A stretch of DNA of 64,000 nucleotides from Pokkaliibacter sp. MBI-7. GTDB lineage: Bacteria; Pseudomonadota; Gammaproteobacteria; Pseudomonadales; Balneatricaceae. The notes under the pieces were generated by a model. The model was given only the letters and a program-made list of their open reading frames with translations. It was not told where the DNA came from and searched no databases. Numbering within the stretch: position 1 is the stretch's first letter; each line of letters starts with the position of its first letter. Shown here piece by piece: positions 52,308-61,151 of this stretch. Where the stretch lies: the NCBI RefSeq assembly GCF_029846635.1, contig NZ_JARVTG010000001.1:248001-312000 (forward strand), read 5' to 3'. The position numbers and the translations under genes were made by a program.

Positions 52308-53750
52308 TCAAGAAAGGTGCTGTCTGCGATGAGGTTGATGTGTCAACTGACGCCTTTCAAACTCCCGGATACGTTGACGACAGTGTTCGATTGTCTGGGG
52401 GCGCATGACGCTATGATTCTCGTCTTTTAGCTCACCATTCAGGTTTTTTGCCAAGCACTGTGCAGTACTCAGCATGCACTCGAAAGCCAGCATCAAATCG
52501 TCAGCACCAGGCATACCCATGAAGAACGTCACCCCGGGGGTTTTTACAGACTCGATATGATCAAGATCAAAGTCACCTGGATTCAACATGTTAGCCATGC
52601 TGAACTGGACTTTACCTTTGTTGAGCCCCAGTTCATGGCGATGGAAGATATTTCTTTCGCCGAATCGCAAACCGCATGCTAGCAGTACCTGTAATAATTG
52701 CTCACCGTCAAAACCACCGTCACTGACCGCGGTCACACTAACGATAATATGCTCCTCAGCATTAACACTGAACGATGAGGCATCTGCTTTCACGCGAGCC
52801 TGACGCTTAAGCTCGAATAATGGGTCGGCGCGCATGGGCAGGACACGCGCGGTTTCCTGGTAAGGAACGTCTTCCTCTTCTATGACAATTGCTTCTTTCT
52901 GTTCGGTCTCTAAAGAAGTTGGAATATCGTCACCATCAGCCTCATCAAAAAGATCGACATCGTCATCCATTAGCTCAGAAATAGGTCGTTCCCATGGATT
53001 TGAAGCTGCCACATCAGGAGAACCATCTTCATTACAGTTTTTTATTACTTGCTCTGACTGCGGGTCAGATGCATCAACCAAAGATTGTTCATACCATTCT
53101 GCCTGAGACCCAGTAGTCTCAAAAACTGAGCTCCTTGGCTCCGCATGACCTGAAGCAAGACTAATTGACTTGCCTCTACCAGAAAAGCTCTGATCTTCCG
53201 ACAAAATCAAACCGTCAGTCTCAGACATTTGGTTGTGATGAGTATCTTCCACAACTGAATCTGGCCAATCTGCCACAGTAGTTAATGTGGGGGCGAAGCT
53301 CTCTGCAAACTCATGATCACCAGAAGCAGAAAATGAAGACTGAGTTGATGAAGTAAATTTGTCTGCTGGCTGATCCAGGAGAGGATCTACCTCAACGTGT
53401 AAATCGTGCAAACCTACTTTCGGAGGAACTTTTTTGCTCTCTAACTTCCTGGGAGTGATCTCACGATTAGCTGTTGAACTCTTGGAAAGCTTACCCGAGC
53501 GGAGCTTATTCAAAGCACTAGCGAAGGCATGAGGCTCCATTCTGGTCACCCTTGCCCCACCATTAGGCAACTCCCGACTAACAGAATCTGAAGACTCCAC
53601 GTCACTCGCGCTGGACAGACTTCTATCGATTCGCATACGCAAAGGATTACGATTGCGCTGCATATAAAAACGCCGAAGACCGTCAACTGCGATTAGGACA
53701 ATGGCTACCATGCCAAAAACAATGAGCCATTCGCGTAAGCTGATTTCCAT
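52308..53750 (-). CDS. zipA: Cell division protein ZipA
   Basis: ZipA anchors FtsZ rings to the inner membrane. The 480-residue protein has an N-terminal transmembrane helix (LREWLIVFGMVAIVLIAVDGL) and a short basic patch. A long, Ser/Asp/Glu-rich variable linker (about residues 60-330) follows, with a C-terminal FtsZ-binding domain from about residue 335 (HIIVSVTAVSDGGFDGEQLLQVLLACGLRFGERNIFHRH, VKTPGVTFFMGMPGAD). The linker is longer than in E. coli (328 aa total). It is followed by ligA, but smc, the usual upstream neighbour, is replaced by the ccm operon. Confidence 0.92.
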   Translation of the reverse strand: MEISLREWLIVFGMVAIVLIAVDGLRRFYMQRNRNPLRMRIDRSLSSASDVESSDSVSRELPNGGARVTRMEPHAFASALNKLRSGKLSKSSTANREITPRKLESKKVPPKVGLHDLHVEVDPLLDQPADKFTSSTQSSFSASGDHEFAESFAPTLTTVADWPDSVVEDTHHNQMSETDGLILSEDQSFSGRGKSISLASGHAEPRSSVFETTGSQAEWYEQSLVDASDPQSEQVIKNCNEDGSPDVAASNPWERPISELMDDDVDLFDEADGDDIPTSLETEQKEAIVIEEEDVPYQETARVLPMRADPLFELKRQARVKADASSFSVNAEEHIIVSVTAVSDGGFDGEQLLQVLLACGLRFGERNIFHRHELGLNKGKVQFSMANMLNPGDFDLDHIESVKTPGVTFFMGMPGADDLMLAFECMLSTAQCLAKNLNGELKDENHSVMRPQTIEHCRQRIREFERRQLTHQPHRRQHLS

Positions 53751-53915
53751 TCTTAAACAACCGCTGTCTGAGTCGCCACTTTAAAACTGTTTTTCATACT
53801 AGCTAGCCACTGATCTGCTTACTGAGATATCTAAATACTCAATGCCTTAGAGTACAAAAAACAACCTCTTTAATCATAACCACCAGCTGACTGGGTGCAA
53901 GAAAAAACAGTAGGT

Positions 53916-55157
53916 TTACTGATATTGCTTATCGATCTGCAATTTTAGACTCAGTTGCTGCTTTTCCGCCAGTGTCACTCCATCTATTTCACCAAACCAG
54001 TCGCCTTTTTCTGGAATTGGATTGTTACTTTGTGAAATACGTGCAACGACCTGTAATGGCCCGTTATTTTCCAGTGACTGTCCCACCATGCTATTGCTTT
54101 GATCCAACACGATAGTTTCAGACAACGCCGCCGCACTCACACGACGGACAGCTAAAGGCATTTTCTCGCCTGCACGTCGAACTAACACAAAAACAAATTG
54201 ATCGTCTCTGAGCTGGGCATTTGCCTCAGGAGACAAAGTAACTGTCACACTAATGCGCTCCAAAGAACGCTTCTTGCCATCCAAACTATCATCACCCAGC
54301 GAAGCACTTTGTTGCAATTGAGCCTGAGCCTGGATGATGCCACTACGCAGAGCTTGCGCAGCTTTCTCATCTGGATTGGAGGACAATGCTCTCTGCCAAA
54401 AACCAATAGCCTCTTTATAGAGTTTCTGATTGTATGCTGCGATACCCAAAATCCCCATCACCGTTGGCTCATTGGGCGCAAGAGCCAGCGTATCATCAAT
54501 TGCCTGCTTTACTTCCTGAGTAATCTTTCCGCCACCGGCAAAAAATAAGGCCTGCGCCTTTTGCCCCATGACCATGACTTTAATTGGTGCATTATCTGGA
54601 ATATAAGACTGTGTCTTGGTAAGTGCGTCCGCAGCTTCCTGATAACGACCCAGATCCAATAGAGTACCTGCTAAGACAAACCATCCTTCAGGATTGTCTG
54701 GATTGCTAGCCAGCCGTTGTTGCAACTCAACGACAGCCTGGTGCAATGACATTCCCTTGCTGTTCTCCATTGCTATCCATTGACCCATTTCATCTGCAGC
54801 CCCCCAATATTTATAGAGTGGCAACCCAACCAGCGGAATCAATAGCGCTAGCAAGACGACCAGAATGAGCTGCTTTCGTTCTACGATGTAAGAAGCACCC
54901 ACATCTTCCTGCAGAGGGATATCAGCTAAGAGTTCCTGCTCAAGCTCCGACTTGTATAGCTTAAACTCTTCATTACTCAGTCCATTGAGCTTAAGTTCCA
55001 ACTCCGCATCGTATAGGCGATATCTAAATGCTTGAACATTTGCTCTTTTTCGGTCGACCACACTAACGGCAGAGCGTACCGGATGAAACAGTGGATATAC
55101 GACAAATGCTATTGCAGCCATAACTAACATGGCTGCAGCCAACCAGAATACAACCAT
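53916..55157 (-). CDS. ccmI: Cytochrome c maturation protein CcmI
   Basis: CcmI presents apocytochrome c to the heme ligation complex. The 413-residue protein has two N-terminal transmembrane helices (about residues 2-22 and 94-113) flanking a cytoplasmic loop with a leucine-zipper-like pattern. A periplasmic TPR domain follows (WFVLAGTLLDLGRYQEAADALTKTQSYIPDN, LGIAAYNQKLYKEAIGFWQRALSSNPD), and a beta-rich C-terminal domain (ISVTVTLSPEANAQL) completes it. It is the last ccm gene; its ATG shares one base with the ccmH stop. Confidence 0.93.
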   Translation of the reverse strand: MVVFWLAAAMLVMAAIAFVVYPLFHPVRSAVSVVDRKRANVQAFRYRLYDAELELKLNGLSNEEFKLYKSELEQELLADIPLQEDVGASYIVERKQLILVVLLALLIPLVGLPLYKYWGAADEMGQWIAMENSKGMSLHQAVVELQQRLASNPDNPEGWFVLAGTLLDLGRYQEAADALTKTQSYIPDNAPIKVMVMGQKAQALFFAGGGKITQEVKQAIDDTLALAPNEPTVMGILGIAAYNQKLYKEAIGFWQRALSSNPDEKAAQALRSGIIQAQAQLQQSASLGDDSLDGKKRSLERISVTVTLSPEANAQLRDDQFVFVLVRRAGEKMPLAVRRVSAAALSETIVLDQSNSMVGQSLENNGPLQVVARISQSNNPIPEKGDWFGEIDGVTLAEKQQLSLKLQIDKQYQ

Positions 55158-55624
55158 TAGCGGTCATCCTCTTTCAGCAAAGAAGCTAACCGGGCAGCTG
55201 AGTCACTCAACTCGTTAGTATTCGCCTGCTCTATACGGGGCCGACTACGACCCGCAAGTAACCAGACAGCCAGACCACCAACAAGCAAAAGCAACAGTGG
55301 GCCAAACCAGAGAAGCCAGGTGACCGGATCAAGCTTCGGCCGGTAAAGCACAAACTCACCAAAACGACTCACCATGTAATTCTGGATGTCTTGATCTGAT
55401 TTCCCTTCACGTAGCAATGTTGCTACTTCATCACGCAAATCCTGTGCAATAGGAGCGTTCGAGTCTCCAATATTCTGATTCTGGCATTTGGGACAACGTA
55501 ACTCCCATACTAGAGATTGATAACGCTGCTGCAATTGAGGATCAGCAAAGTGTTGAGCCTCAATTGCTGCGCTTACCTGGTTTGTCATGAACAAAACCAG
55601 CAGCATAAAAAATGCACGCCCCAT
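55157..55624 (-). CDS. ccmH: Cytochrome c maturation protein CcmH (apocytochrome thioredoxin-like)
   Basis: CcmH is a membrane-anchored periplasmic thiol protein that handles the CXXCH cysteines of apocytochrome c. The 155-residue protein has a signal peptide (LLVLFMTNQVSAA), the redox motif LRCPKCQNQ (Cys44, Cys47), and one C-terminal transmembrane helix (TWLLWFGPLLLLLVGGLAVWLL). It is the short form, corresponding to the N-terminal part of E. coli CcmH, whose C-terminal TPR part is here the separate CcmI. It follows ccmG by 6 bases. Confidence 0.94.
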   Translation of the reverse strand: MGRAFFMLLVLFMTNQVSAAIEAQHFADPQLQQRYQSLVWELRCPKCQNQNIGDSNAPIAQDLRDEVATLLREGKSDQDIQNYMVSRFGEFVLYRPKLDPVTWLLWFGPLLLLLVGGLAVWLLAGRSRPRIEQANTNELSDSAARLASLLKEDDR

Positions 55625-55630
55625 AAACGA

Positions 55631-56158
55631 TCAGCTCTTTAAACGTTCATAGATTGGCTGGATCTGCTCCCGCCACACTCGCTCATCGACAACACCCACA
55701 TGCTTATAGCGAATAATGCCGTCTTTATCGATGAGGTACGTCTCAGGTGCACCATAAACTCCCAAATCAAAGCCCAAGCTGCCCTTTTCATCAAAAATAC
55801 TGAACAAATAAGGATTTCCAAGCTCAGCCAGCCACCTCATTGCGCTAGCACGGTCATCCTTATAGTTGATGCCAATAATAGGTACACCCTGTTTGGCAAG
55901 CTGCATGAAATACGGATGTTCCATATGGCAGGACGGACACCAGGTAGCCCAAATATTGAGTAACACTGGTTGCCCCTTGAGCCGCGCAGCACCGATCAGC
56001 TCACTACTATTCTCTACTGTAGGCAAACTAAAGTCTGGGAGGGGCTTATTTATTAACGCAGAGGGAAGCGTGCTGGGATCCTTTCCCAAACTTTGCCAGA
56101 ACAGCACACCCAAGCCAAAAGCAACTATCAAAGGCAAGAAAAACAACGCTTTACGCAT
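55631..56158 (-). CDS. ccmG: Thiol:disulfide interchange protein DsbE/CcmG
   Basis: CcmG reduces the disulfides of apocytochrome c and CcmH in the periplasm. The 175-residue thioredoxin-fold protein has an N-terminal anchor (ALFFLPLIVAFGLGVLFWQ), WATWCPSCHMEHP with Cys74 and Cys77, the family-specific GVYGAPETYLIDKDGIIRYKHVG and a cis-Pro. It overlaps ccmF by 8 bases. Confidence 0.95.
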   Translation of the reverse strand: MRKALFFLPLIVAFGLGVLFWQSLGKDPSTLPSALINKPLPDFSLPTVENSSELIGAARLKGQPVLLNIWATWCPSCHMEHPYFMQLAKQGVPIIGINYKDDRASAMRWLAELGNPYLFSIFDEKGSLGFDLGVYGAPETYLIDKDGIIRYKHVGVVDERVWREQIQPIYERLKS

Positions 56159-58133
56159 GAGAAACCTCAGTTACAGGTGCTGTTTCTAACCCTACACTTG
56201 CTTGCGACTGTCGATGACGCAACCGGCGATAGCGCAGATCTGTGGCCGCTAAAGCACCGCCAAATGCCATCAATAGCCCACCCAGCCATATCCACCTCAC
56301 CATAGGTTTGATATGAATACGTACAGCCCATGCACCACCGTCCAGACGCTCTCCCATTGCAATATAAATGTCTTGCATCAAACCTGGGTCGATAGCGGCC
56401 TCAGTCATCATTGAACGCTGGACACTGTAATTGCGCTTTTGTGGAAACAGCTCCGTTATGGTTTTGCCTTGCTTACTAACAACAAAATGCCCCTGCTCCG
56501 CCGTGTAGTTAGGCCCTTGCAAACTGGTCGCTCCGAGATAGCTGATGTCGTAACCATCGATATGTTCCACATGCCCTGGCTCAACACGGATATCCTGCTC
56601 AAATGCGTGCAGACTGACCCAGGTTACGCCAAGAATCGAAGCACAAAAACCCAAATGAGCCACATGCATCCCCCAATATGACCTTGGCTGCCTCCATCCC
56701 TGCTGACTGAAACGTATACGACGCGCCACATCAACAAGCGTAGATACTGCTATCCAGCCTGCCATGACGACACCTAAAACAATTCCCCAACGATGCTCCC
56801 CTCCCCAAATAATTGCCACTGTTGCAAATATCAGTACCGCCAACGCCGGAAACGCTAGCGATTTCAGCCACTGATCTCGCGCATGACGTTTCCAACGGAG
56901 CATTAATCCACTGCCCAGTGCGAGTGCCAGCAGCCCCATAAGAGGAACGAAAAGCATATTGAAATAGGGAGGGCCAACTGACAATTTGCCCAACTGCAGG
57001 GCATCAACTACCAGTGGATATAAAGTGCCAAGAAGCACGACGACCATGGCAACCAGCAAGATGAGATTGTTGATTAACAGCCATGTTTCTTTTGATAACA
57101 GATTAAAAGTCGATTCAGACTTGAGGTCGACTGCTCGTAATGCGAACAGGAGCAGTGACCCGCCTACCGTTACCGCAAGTAACATCAATACGAAAAAGCC
57201 ACGCGTCGGATCAGAGGCAAAGGCATGCACTGATGTCAGCACACCGGAACGCACCAGAAACGTCCCGAGCAAGCTGAGAGAAAATGCACATATTGCCAGC
57301 AGGACAGTCCAGCTTTTGAATTCACCACGCTTCTCTGTCACTGCCATTGAATGTATTAGGGCTGTACCGGCCAGCCAAGGCATGAATGACGCGTTTTCAA
57401 CCGGGTCCCAGAACCACCACCCCCCCCAACCCAGTTCGTAATAGGCCCACCAGGAACCCAGAACAATACCTATGGACAAGAAAGCCCACGCCGCATTAGT
57501 CCAAGGTCTTGCCCAACGAGCCCACGCCGCGTCCAGCCGGCCTCCCAAAAGTGCAGCTATAGCGAAAGCAAAAGCCACCGAGAAGCCAACATACCCCATA
57601 TACAACATAGGTGGATGAACGATCAGTCCAAAGTCCTGTAACAAAGGATTAAGATCCTGGCCATCATCAGGAGCATTGAAAAAGAGACGAGTAAAGGGAC
57701 TAGAGGTGAGTAGCACAAATAACAGGAATCCGGTTGAAATCATACCCATCACGGATAGAACGCGTGATCGAAGCTCAGCTGGCAGGTGTAAGCTACGCCA
57801 TGCCACGGCAACAGTCCAAAGACAAAGAATGAACAACCACAACAATAGTGACCCCTCATGCCCACCCCATACTGCACTGAATTTGTAGTACCACGGTAAG
57901 TGACTATTAGAGTTGGTAGCAACATATGCAACAGTGAAGTCGTTGGTCATAAATGCATATGTGAGAAAGCCAAACGCCAACGCCACAAAGAAAAATTGCC
58001 CCGTAGCCAGAGGTGTTGCGAAACGCATCCAGAATAAATTGCCCCTGAACGCTCCCCAAAGAGGAACCAAAGCGAGCATCAAAGCAAGACACAGTGCCAG
58101 TATTAACGCCAGCTGGCCCAACTCAGGGATCAT
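56151..58133 (-). CDS. ccmF: Heme lyase CcmF
   Basis: CcmF, with CcmH, attaches heme to apocytochrome c. The 660-residue protein has about 14-15 transmembrane helices and the tryptophan-rich WWD domain WGGWWFWDPVENASFMPWL. Conserved periplasmic His residues flank it (for example IVHPPMLYMGYVG and GTALIHSMAVTEKRGEFKSW). The C-terminal region has the soluble periplasmic loop before the last helix. Length matches E. coli CcmF (647). Confidence 0.96.
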   Translation of the reverse strand: MIPELGQLALILALCLALMLALVPLWGAFRGNLFWMRFATPLATGQFFFVALAFGFLTYAFMTNDFTVAYVATNSNSHLPWYYKFSAVWGGHEGSLLLWLFILCLWTVAVAWRSLHLPAELRSRVLSVMGMISTGFLLFVLLTSSPFTRLFFNAPDDGQDLNPLLQDFGLIVHPPMLYMGYVGFSVAFAFAIAALLGGRLDAAWARWARPWTNAAWAFLSIGIVLGSWWAYYELGWGGWWFWDPVENASFMPWLAGTALIHSMAVTEKRGEFKSWTVLLAICAFSLSLLGTFLVRSGVLTSVHAFASDPTRGFFVLMLLAVTVGGSLLLFALRAVDLKSESTFNLLSKETWLLINNLILLVAMVVVLLGTLYPLVVDALQLGKLSVGPPYFNMLFVPLMGLLALALGSGLMLRWKRHARDQWLKSLAFPALAVLIFATVAIIWGGEHRWGIVLGVVMAGWIAVSTLVDVARRIRFSQQGWRQPRSYWGMHVAHLGFCASILGVTWVSLHAFEQDIRVEPGHVEHIDGYDISYLGATSLQGPNYTAEQGHFVVSKQGKTITELFPQKRNYSVQRSMMTEAAIDPGLMQDIYIAMGERLDGGAWAVRIHIKPMVRWIWLGGLLMAFGGALAATDLRYRRLRHRQSQASVGLETAPVTEVSHA

Positions 58134-58136
58134 GAC

Positions 58137-58592
58137 TTAATGCTCCGCAGATGGTTGAGGGGGGAGTTTGCCACTGGCCTTGAGGGCTGCTGCCACCTCA
58201 GGTGGCATGTATTTCTCATCATGTTTCGCCAGAACCTGATCGGCAACAAACACTCCTTTACTGTTCATTTTACCCAGTGCAACCACCCCCTGCCCCTCAC
58301 GAAACAAGTCTGGAAGGATACCGGTATACTCCACCTCTATGGTCTTTTGAAAATCGGTCAATGCGAAATGTACCATCAGACTGTCACCTGAGCGTTGCAG
58401 ACTGTGTTCCACGACCATGCCACCCGCGCGAATACGTGTGTCATCTGGTGCCTGATGATCTGCTATCTGTGAAGGTGAGTAGAAAAGATTAATATTTTGT
58501 TGTAGTGCGTACAGCGCCAGACCAACAGCAACAGATACCCCAAGCAATAGTGCAACGACAGCCCACATACGATGTTTACGCTTGAGATTCAT
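58137..58592 (-). CDS. ccmE: Heme chaperone CcmE
   Basis: CcmE covalently holds heme in the periplasm on its way to CcmF. The 151-residue protein has an N-terminal membrane anchor (MWAVVALLLGVSVAVGLALYAL), an OB-fold domain, and the heme-binding His124 in LAKHDEKYMPPEV with Tyr128. It overlaps ccmD by 17 bases. Confidence 0.96.
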   Translation of the reverse strand: MNLKRKHRMWAVVALLLGVSVAVGLALYALQQNINLFYSPSQIADHQAPDDTRIRAGGMVVEHSLQRSGDSLMVHFALTDFQKTIEVEYTGILPDLFREGQGVVALGKMNSKGVFVADQVLAKHDEKYMPPEVAAALKASGKLPPQPSAEH

Positions 58593-58764
58593 GCGACCGC
58601 TCTCTAATCAAACGTTGCCGTAGGCTAGCTAGTACAGTGCCTCGCTTAAGCAGAGGTATGACCACATTCCAAAGCACCACCAGCATCGCTATACCGTAAC
58701 TTGACCATACATACAGACCATGCCCGCCCATATGAATGAAGTCGCTAAAACTGGAAAAATACAT
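58576..58764 (-). CDS. ccmD: Heme exporter protein CcmD
   Basis: The 62-residue single-pass membrane protein (FIHMGGHGLYVWSSYGIAMLVVLWNVVIPLL) is needed for release of holo-CcmE from the CcmABC complex. The HMGGHGLYVW start and basic C-terminal tail are typical of CcmD. It lies between ccmC and ccmE, as expected. Confidence 0.92.
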   Translation of the reverse strand: MYFSSFSDFIHMGGHGLYVWSSYGIAMLVVLWNVVIPLLKRGTVLASLRQRLIRERSHESQA

Positions 58765-58816
58765 TGACCGTACTCACGACTATTGAGTTCAACTTTTAAT
58801 CAAAAAAATACGCAGG

Positions 58817-59608
58817 CTACTTTATTTGGCTATTGCTCAGCAGATCACATACCCAACCAGCACGACGCTCTCGCTCCAGGATTTCAGTCCTGCAACGAGT
58901 TAACAGAGTCCAGGTGAACAAAGCATAGAATCCCAGCACCATGAGCAATAATGGCACCCACATTTCGGCAGGCATCGCTGGCTTTTCCGTCAGAGTAAAT
59001 GAAGCGGGCTGATGCAGCGTATTCCACCAGTAAACGGAGTACTTGATGATTGGCAGATTAATCACACCCACGATGGCAAGAATCGCACTGGCCTTTGCGG
59101 CCATCTGACGATCACCAATAGCCGAATTGAGCGCTATAACCCCAAGATAGAGAAACAATAAGATCAGCATAGATGTTAATCGGGCATCCCATACCCACCA
59201 GGCGCCCCAGGTCGGCTTACCCCAAATTGCCCCCGTCACCAGAGCCAGAAACGCATAAGAAGCGCCAATAGGGGCAGCGCATTTAGCCACTACCTCTGCT
59301 ACCTTCATTTTCCAAATCAGACTAATGGCCCCTGCCATTGCCATCAACAGATAGACAGACTGCGCCAGGAATGCTGAGGGCACATGAAGATAGATAATGC
59401 GAAAGCTATTACCTTGCTGATAGTCTGCCGGTGCAAATAAAAGTGCCCAGACCAAGCCAATAGTGAGCAACAATGCGGCCGAGCCACCCAGCCACGGCAA
59501 CCATTTTCCACTCAACTCATAGAACCAACGAGGAGAACCCAGTTGATAGAACCATTGAGGCATTTTCTGCTTTTTTAATGCTTTTGCGTTCGCCACGACC
59601 TTAACCAT
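58817..59608 (-). CDS. ccmC: Heme handling protein CcmC
   Basis: CcmC loads heme onto CcmE. The 263-residue protein has six transmembrane helices, the tryptophan-rich WGKPTWGAWWVWDARLTSML motif and conserved His in RIIYLHVPSAFLAQ and NTLHQPASFT that coordinate heme. It overlaps ccmB by 8 bases. A 40-residue N-terminal region before the first helix is slightly longer than in E. coli (245 aa); a later start at MPQWFYQLG is possible. Confidence 0.95.
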   Translation of the reverse strand: MVKVVANAKALKKQKMPQWFYQLGSPRWFYELSGKWLPWLGGSAALLLTIGLVWALLFAPADYQQGNSFRIIYLHVPSAFLAQSVYLLMAMAGAISLIWKMKVAEVVAKCAAPIGASYAFLALVTGAIWGKPTWGAWWVWDARLTSMLILLFLYLGVIALNSAIGDRQMAAKASAILAIVGVINLPIIKYSVYWWNTLHQPASFTLTEKPAMPAEMWVPLLLMVLGFYALFTWTLLTRCRTEILERERRAGWVCDLLSNSQIK

Positions 59609-60317
59609 TGATACTAATCCGCAGTGCAGCTGCTGTTGCTATGGGCGCCAAGGGTAACGCCAGCGCGAGAAATGCGCCTAATATAGCAAGCTGACCAGTA
59701 GCCTCCATCCCCTGCAATGAGGCAGTTACAGCCCCACTCCCGAAGATCAGGATGGGAATATAAAGAGGCAACACCAGCAAAACCAGCAAAACCCCTCCTT
59801 TACGCAGCCCAACCACCAAGGCGGCACCAATCGCGCCAATAAGACAAAGACTAGGCGTACCGATAAGCAGACTCAGACACAGAACCTCATAACTACCCAC
59901 AGGAAGAGACAGCATCAACGCAAGCAGAGGCGCCAACAGCGTTAATGGCAGGCCGGTCAGCAGCCAATACGACAAAACCTTGGCACTAATCAGCAAAGCA
60001 ATAGGCTGACTGCCAACAATAATTTGCTCCAGAGAACCATCCTCAAAGTCACTCCGGAATAGTCCATCCATCCCCAGAAGCGTCGCAAGTAATGCTGCTA
60101 CCCAGACAATACCGGGGGCAATCTTCCCCAACAATGCAGGCTCAGGGCTAACAGCCAGAGGGAAGAGGCAAACTACCAGCAGAAAAAAAACCAGCGGATT
60201 GAGCCAATCAAATATGCGTCGAGCAGCTAGCCTCAACTCACGATACATCGTCATCCGCCAGGGACTGTCAGCAGCCATAGGCGAGGTCGCTAGCACATTA
60301 CGATCAGTTGATGACAT
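59601..60317 (-). CDS. ccmB: Heme exporter permease CcmB
   Basis: CcmB is the membrane partner of the ATPase CcmA in the CcmABC complex that frees holo-CcmE. The 238-residue protein has six helices and the family motifs FEDGSLEQIIVGSQP and LLVLPLYIPILIFGSGAV. I start at the ATG at 60317, which overlaps the ccmA stop by 14 bases; the longer frame to 60374 lies inside ccmA. The first ~20 residues before YRELRLAARR are extra compared with many CcmB, so MTMYREL is an alternative start. Confidence 0.93.
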   Translation of the reverse strand: MSSTDRNVLATSPMAADSPWRMTMYRELRLAARRIFDWLNPLVFFLLVVCLFPLAVSPEPALLGKIAPGIVWVAALLATLLGMDGLFRSDFEDGSLEQIIVGSQPIALLISAKVLSYWLLTGLPLTLLAPLLALMLSLPVGSYEVLCLSLLIGTPSLCLIGAIGAALVVGLRKGGVLLVLLVLPLYIPILIFGSGAVTASLQGMEATGQLAILGAFLALALPLAPIATAAALRISING

Positions 60318-60948
60318 AGCTACCGTTACCACGCAGAGATAACGTTCGGCGGCACATGGACTCAGGGAGCACATGGTGAGTGGTCAGTATGACGCAACCT
60401 CCACGGCTTGCATGACGCTGCATCTGGCTTTCCAACATACCTACCCCTTGCCGGTCAATGGCTGTAAATGGCTCATCGAGAAGCCAGAAAGTTGCGCAAC
60501 TCATATACAAACGGGCAAGACTTACTCTACGGTTCTGCCCTGCTGAAAGTTGATGACATGGGACATCCTCATATCCTTCCAGAGCGACTGACTTCAATGC
60601 AGAGGGAATCAACGTATTATCAAGATGTGCATGTATGGCGGCCAGCCACTGAAGGTTTTCAAGGGGAGTAAGTGAAGGATTGATTCCCGTGCAGTGGCCA
60701 AGGTACAGCATAGCTTTATTGTATGCGGAGCGGTCCTCGGCAATATCCTCTCCTTGCCAATACACTCCTCCTTCAGAAGACTGAAGCAAGCCAGACAAGA
60801 TTCTGATCAAGCTCGTCTTTCCAGCCCCATTTGGCCCATCAATTTGAAGTATCTCACCGGATTGCAACGAAAAGCTGAGGTTGTGGAAAATATCACGATC
60901 ATCTCGCTCACAGCTCAAGCCAACAACTTGCAACATAGGGGATGACAC
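60304..60948 (-). CDS. ccmA: Heme exporter ATP-binding protein CcmA
   Basis: The 214-residue ABC ATPase has Walker A DGPNGAGKTSL, signature LSAGQNRRVSLARL and Walker B FWLLDEPFTAID. Its size and the short LSAGQ signature are typical of CcmA. It is the first gene of the leftward ccmABCDEFGHI operon. The GTG at 60948 has AGGAG 9 bases upstream; the TTG at 60954 and ATG at 60936 are alternatives. The divergent flagellar gene at 61152 shares the upstream region. Confidence 0.95.
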   Translation of the reverse strand: MSSPMLQVVGLSCERDDRDIFHNLSFSLQSGEILQIDGPNGAGKTSLIRILSGLLQSSEGGVYWQGEDIAEDRSAYNKAMLYLGHCTGINPSLTPLENLQWLAAIHAHLDNTLIPSALKSVALEGYEDVPCHQLSAGQNRRVSLARLYMSCATFWLLDEPFTAIDRQGVGMLESQMQRHASRGGCVILTTHHVLPESMCRRTLSLRGNGSYVIN

Positions 60949-60971
60949 TGGCAAAGACTCCTAAAACGCTC

Positions 60972-61139
60972 ATGATGATTGAGTCAGACAAACATATATA
61001 CCAGAAACACTCAGAAGGCTTTTCCAGCCCTATACAGACCCACTCCGCCAACTCGTTGCCAAAAGCCACAATTAAGCTTTGCGAAATGCTGGCGAAGTAT
61101 ATAGAAATAAATAAACATCGTCCTGACTTGGCACAATAG
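60972..61139 (+). CDS. Possible small protein upstream of the FliK-like gene (uncertain)
   Basis: An open frame from an ATG at 60972 (MMIESDKHIYQKHSEGFSS, 55 residues, ending NKHRPDLAQ) stops 12 bases before the FliK-like gene. The composition looks coding and it is in the right place for a leader gene. No ribosome-binding site is visible and the family is unknown, so it is listed with low confidence. Confidence 0.25.
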   Translation: MMIESDKHIYQKHSEGFSSPIQTHSANSLPKATIKLCEMLAKYIEINKHRPDLAQ

Positions 61140-61151
61140 AGAGGACAATCT

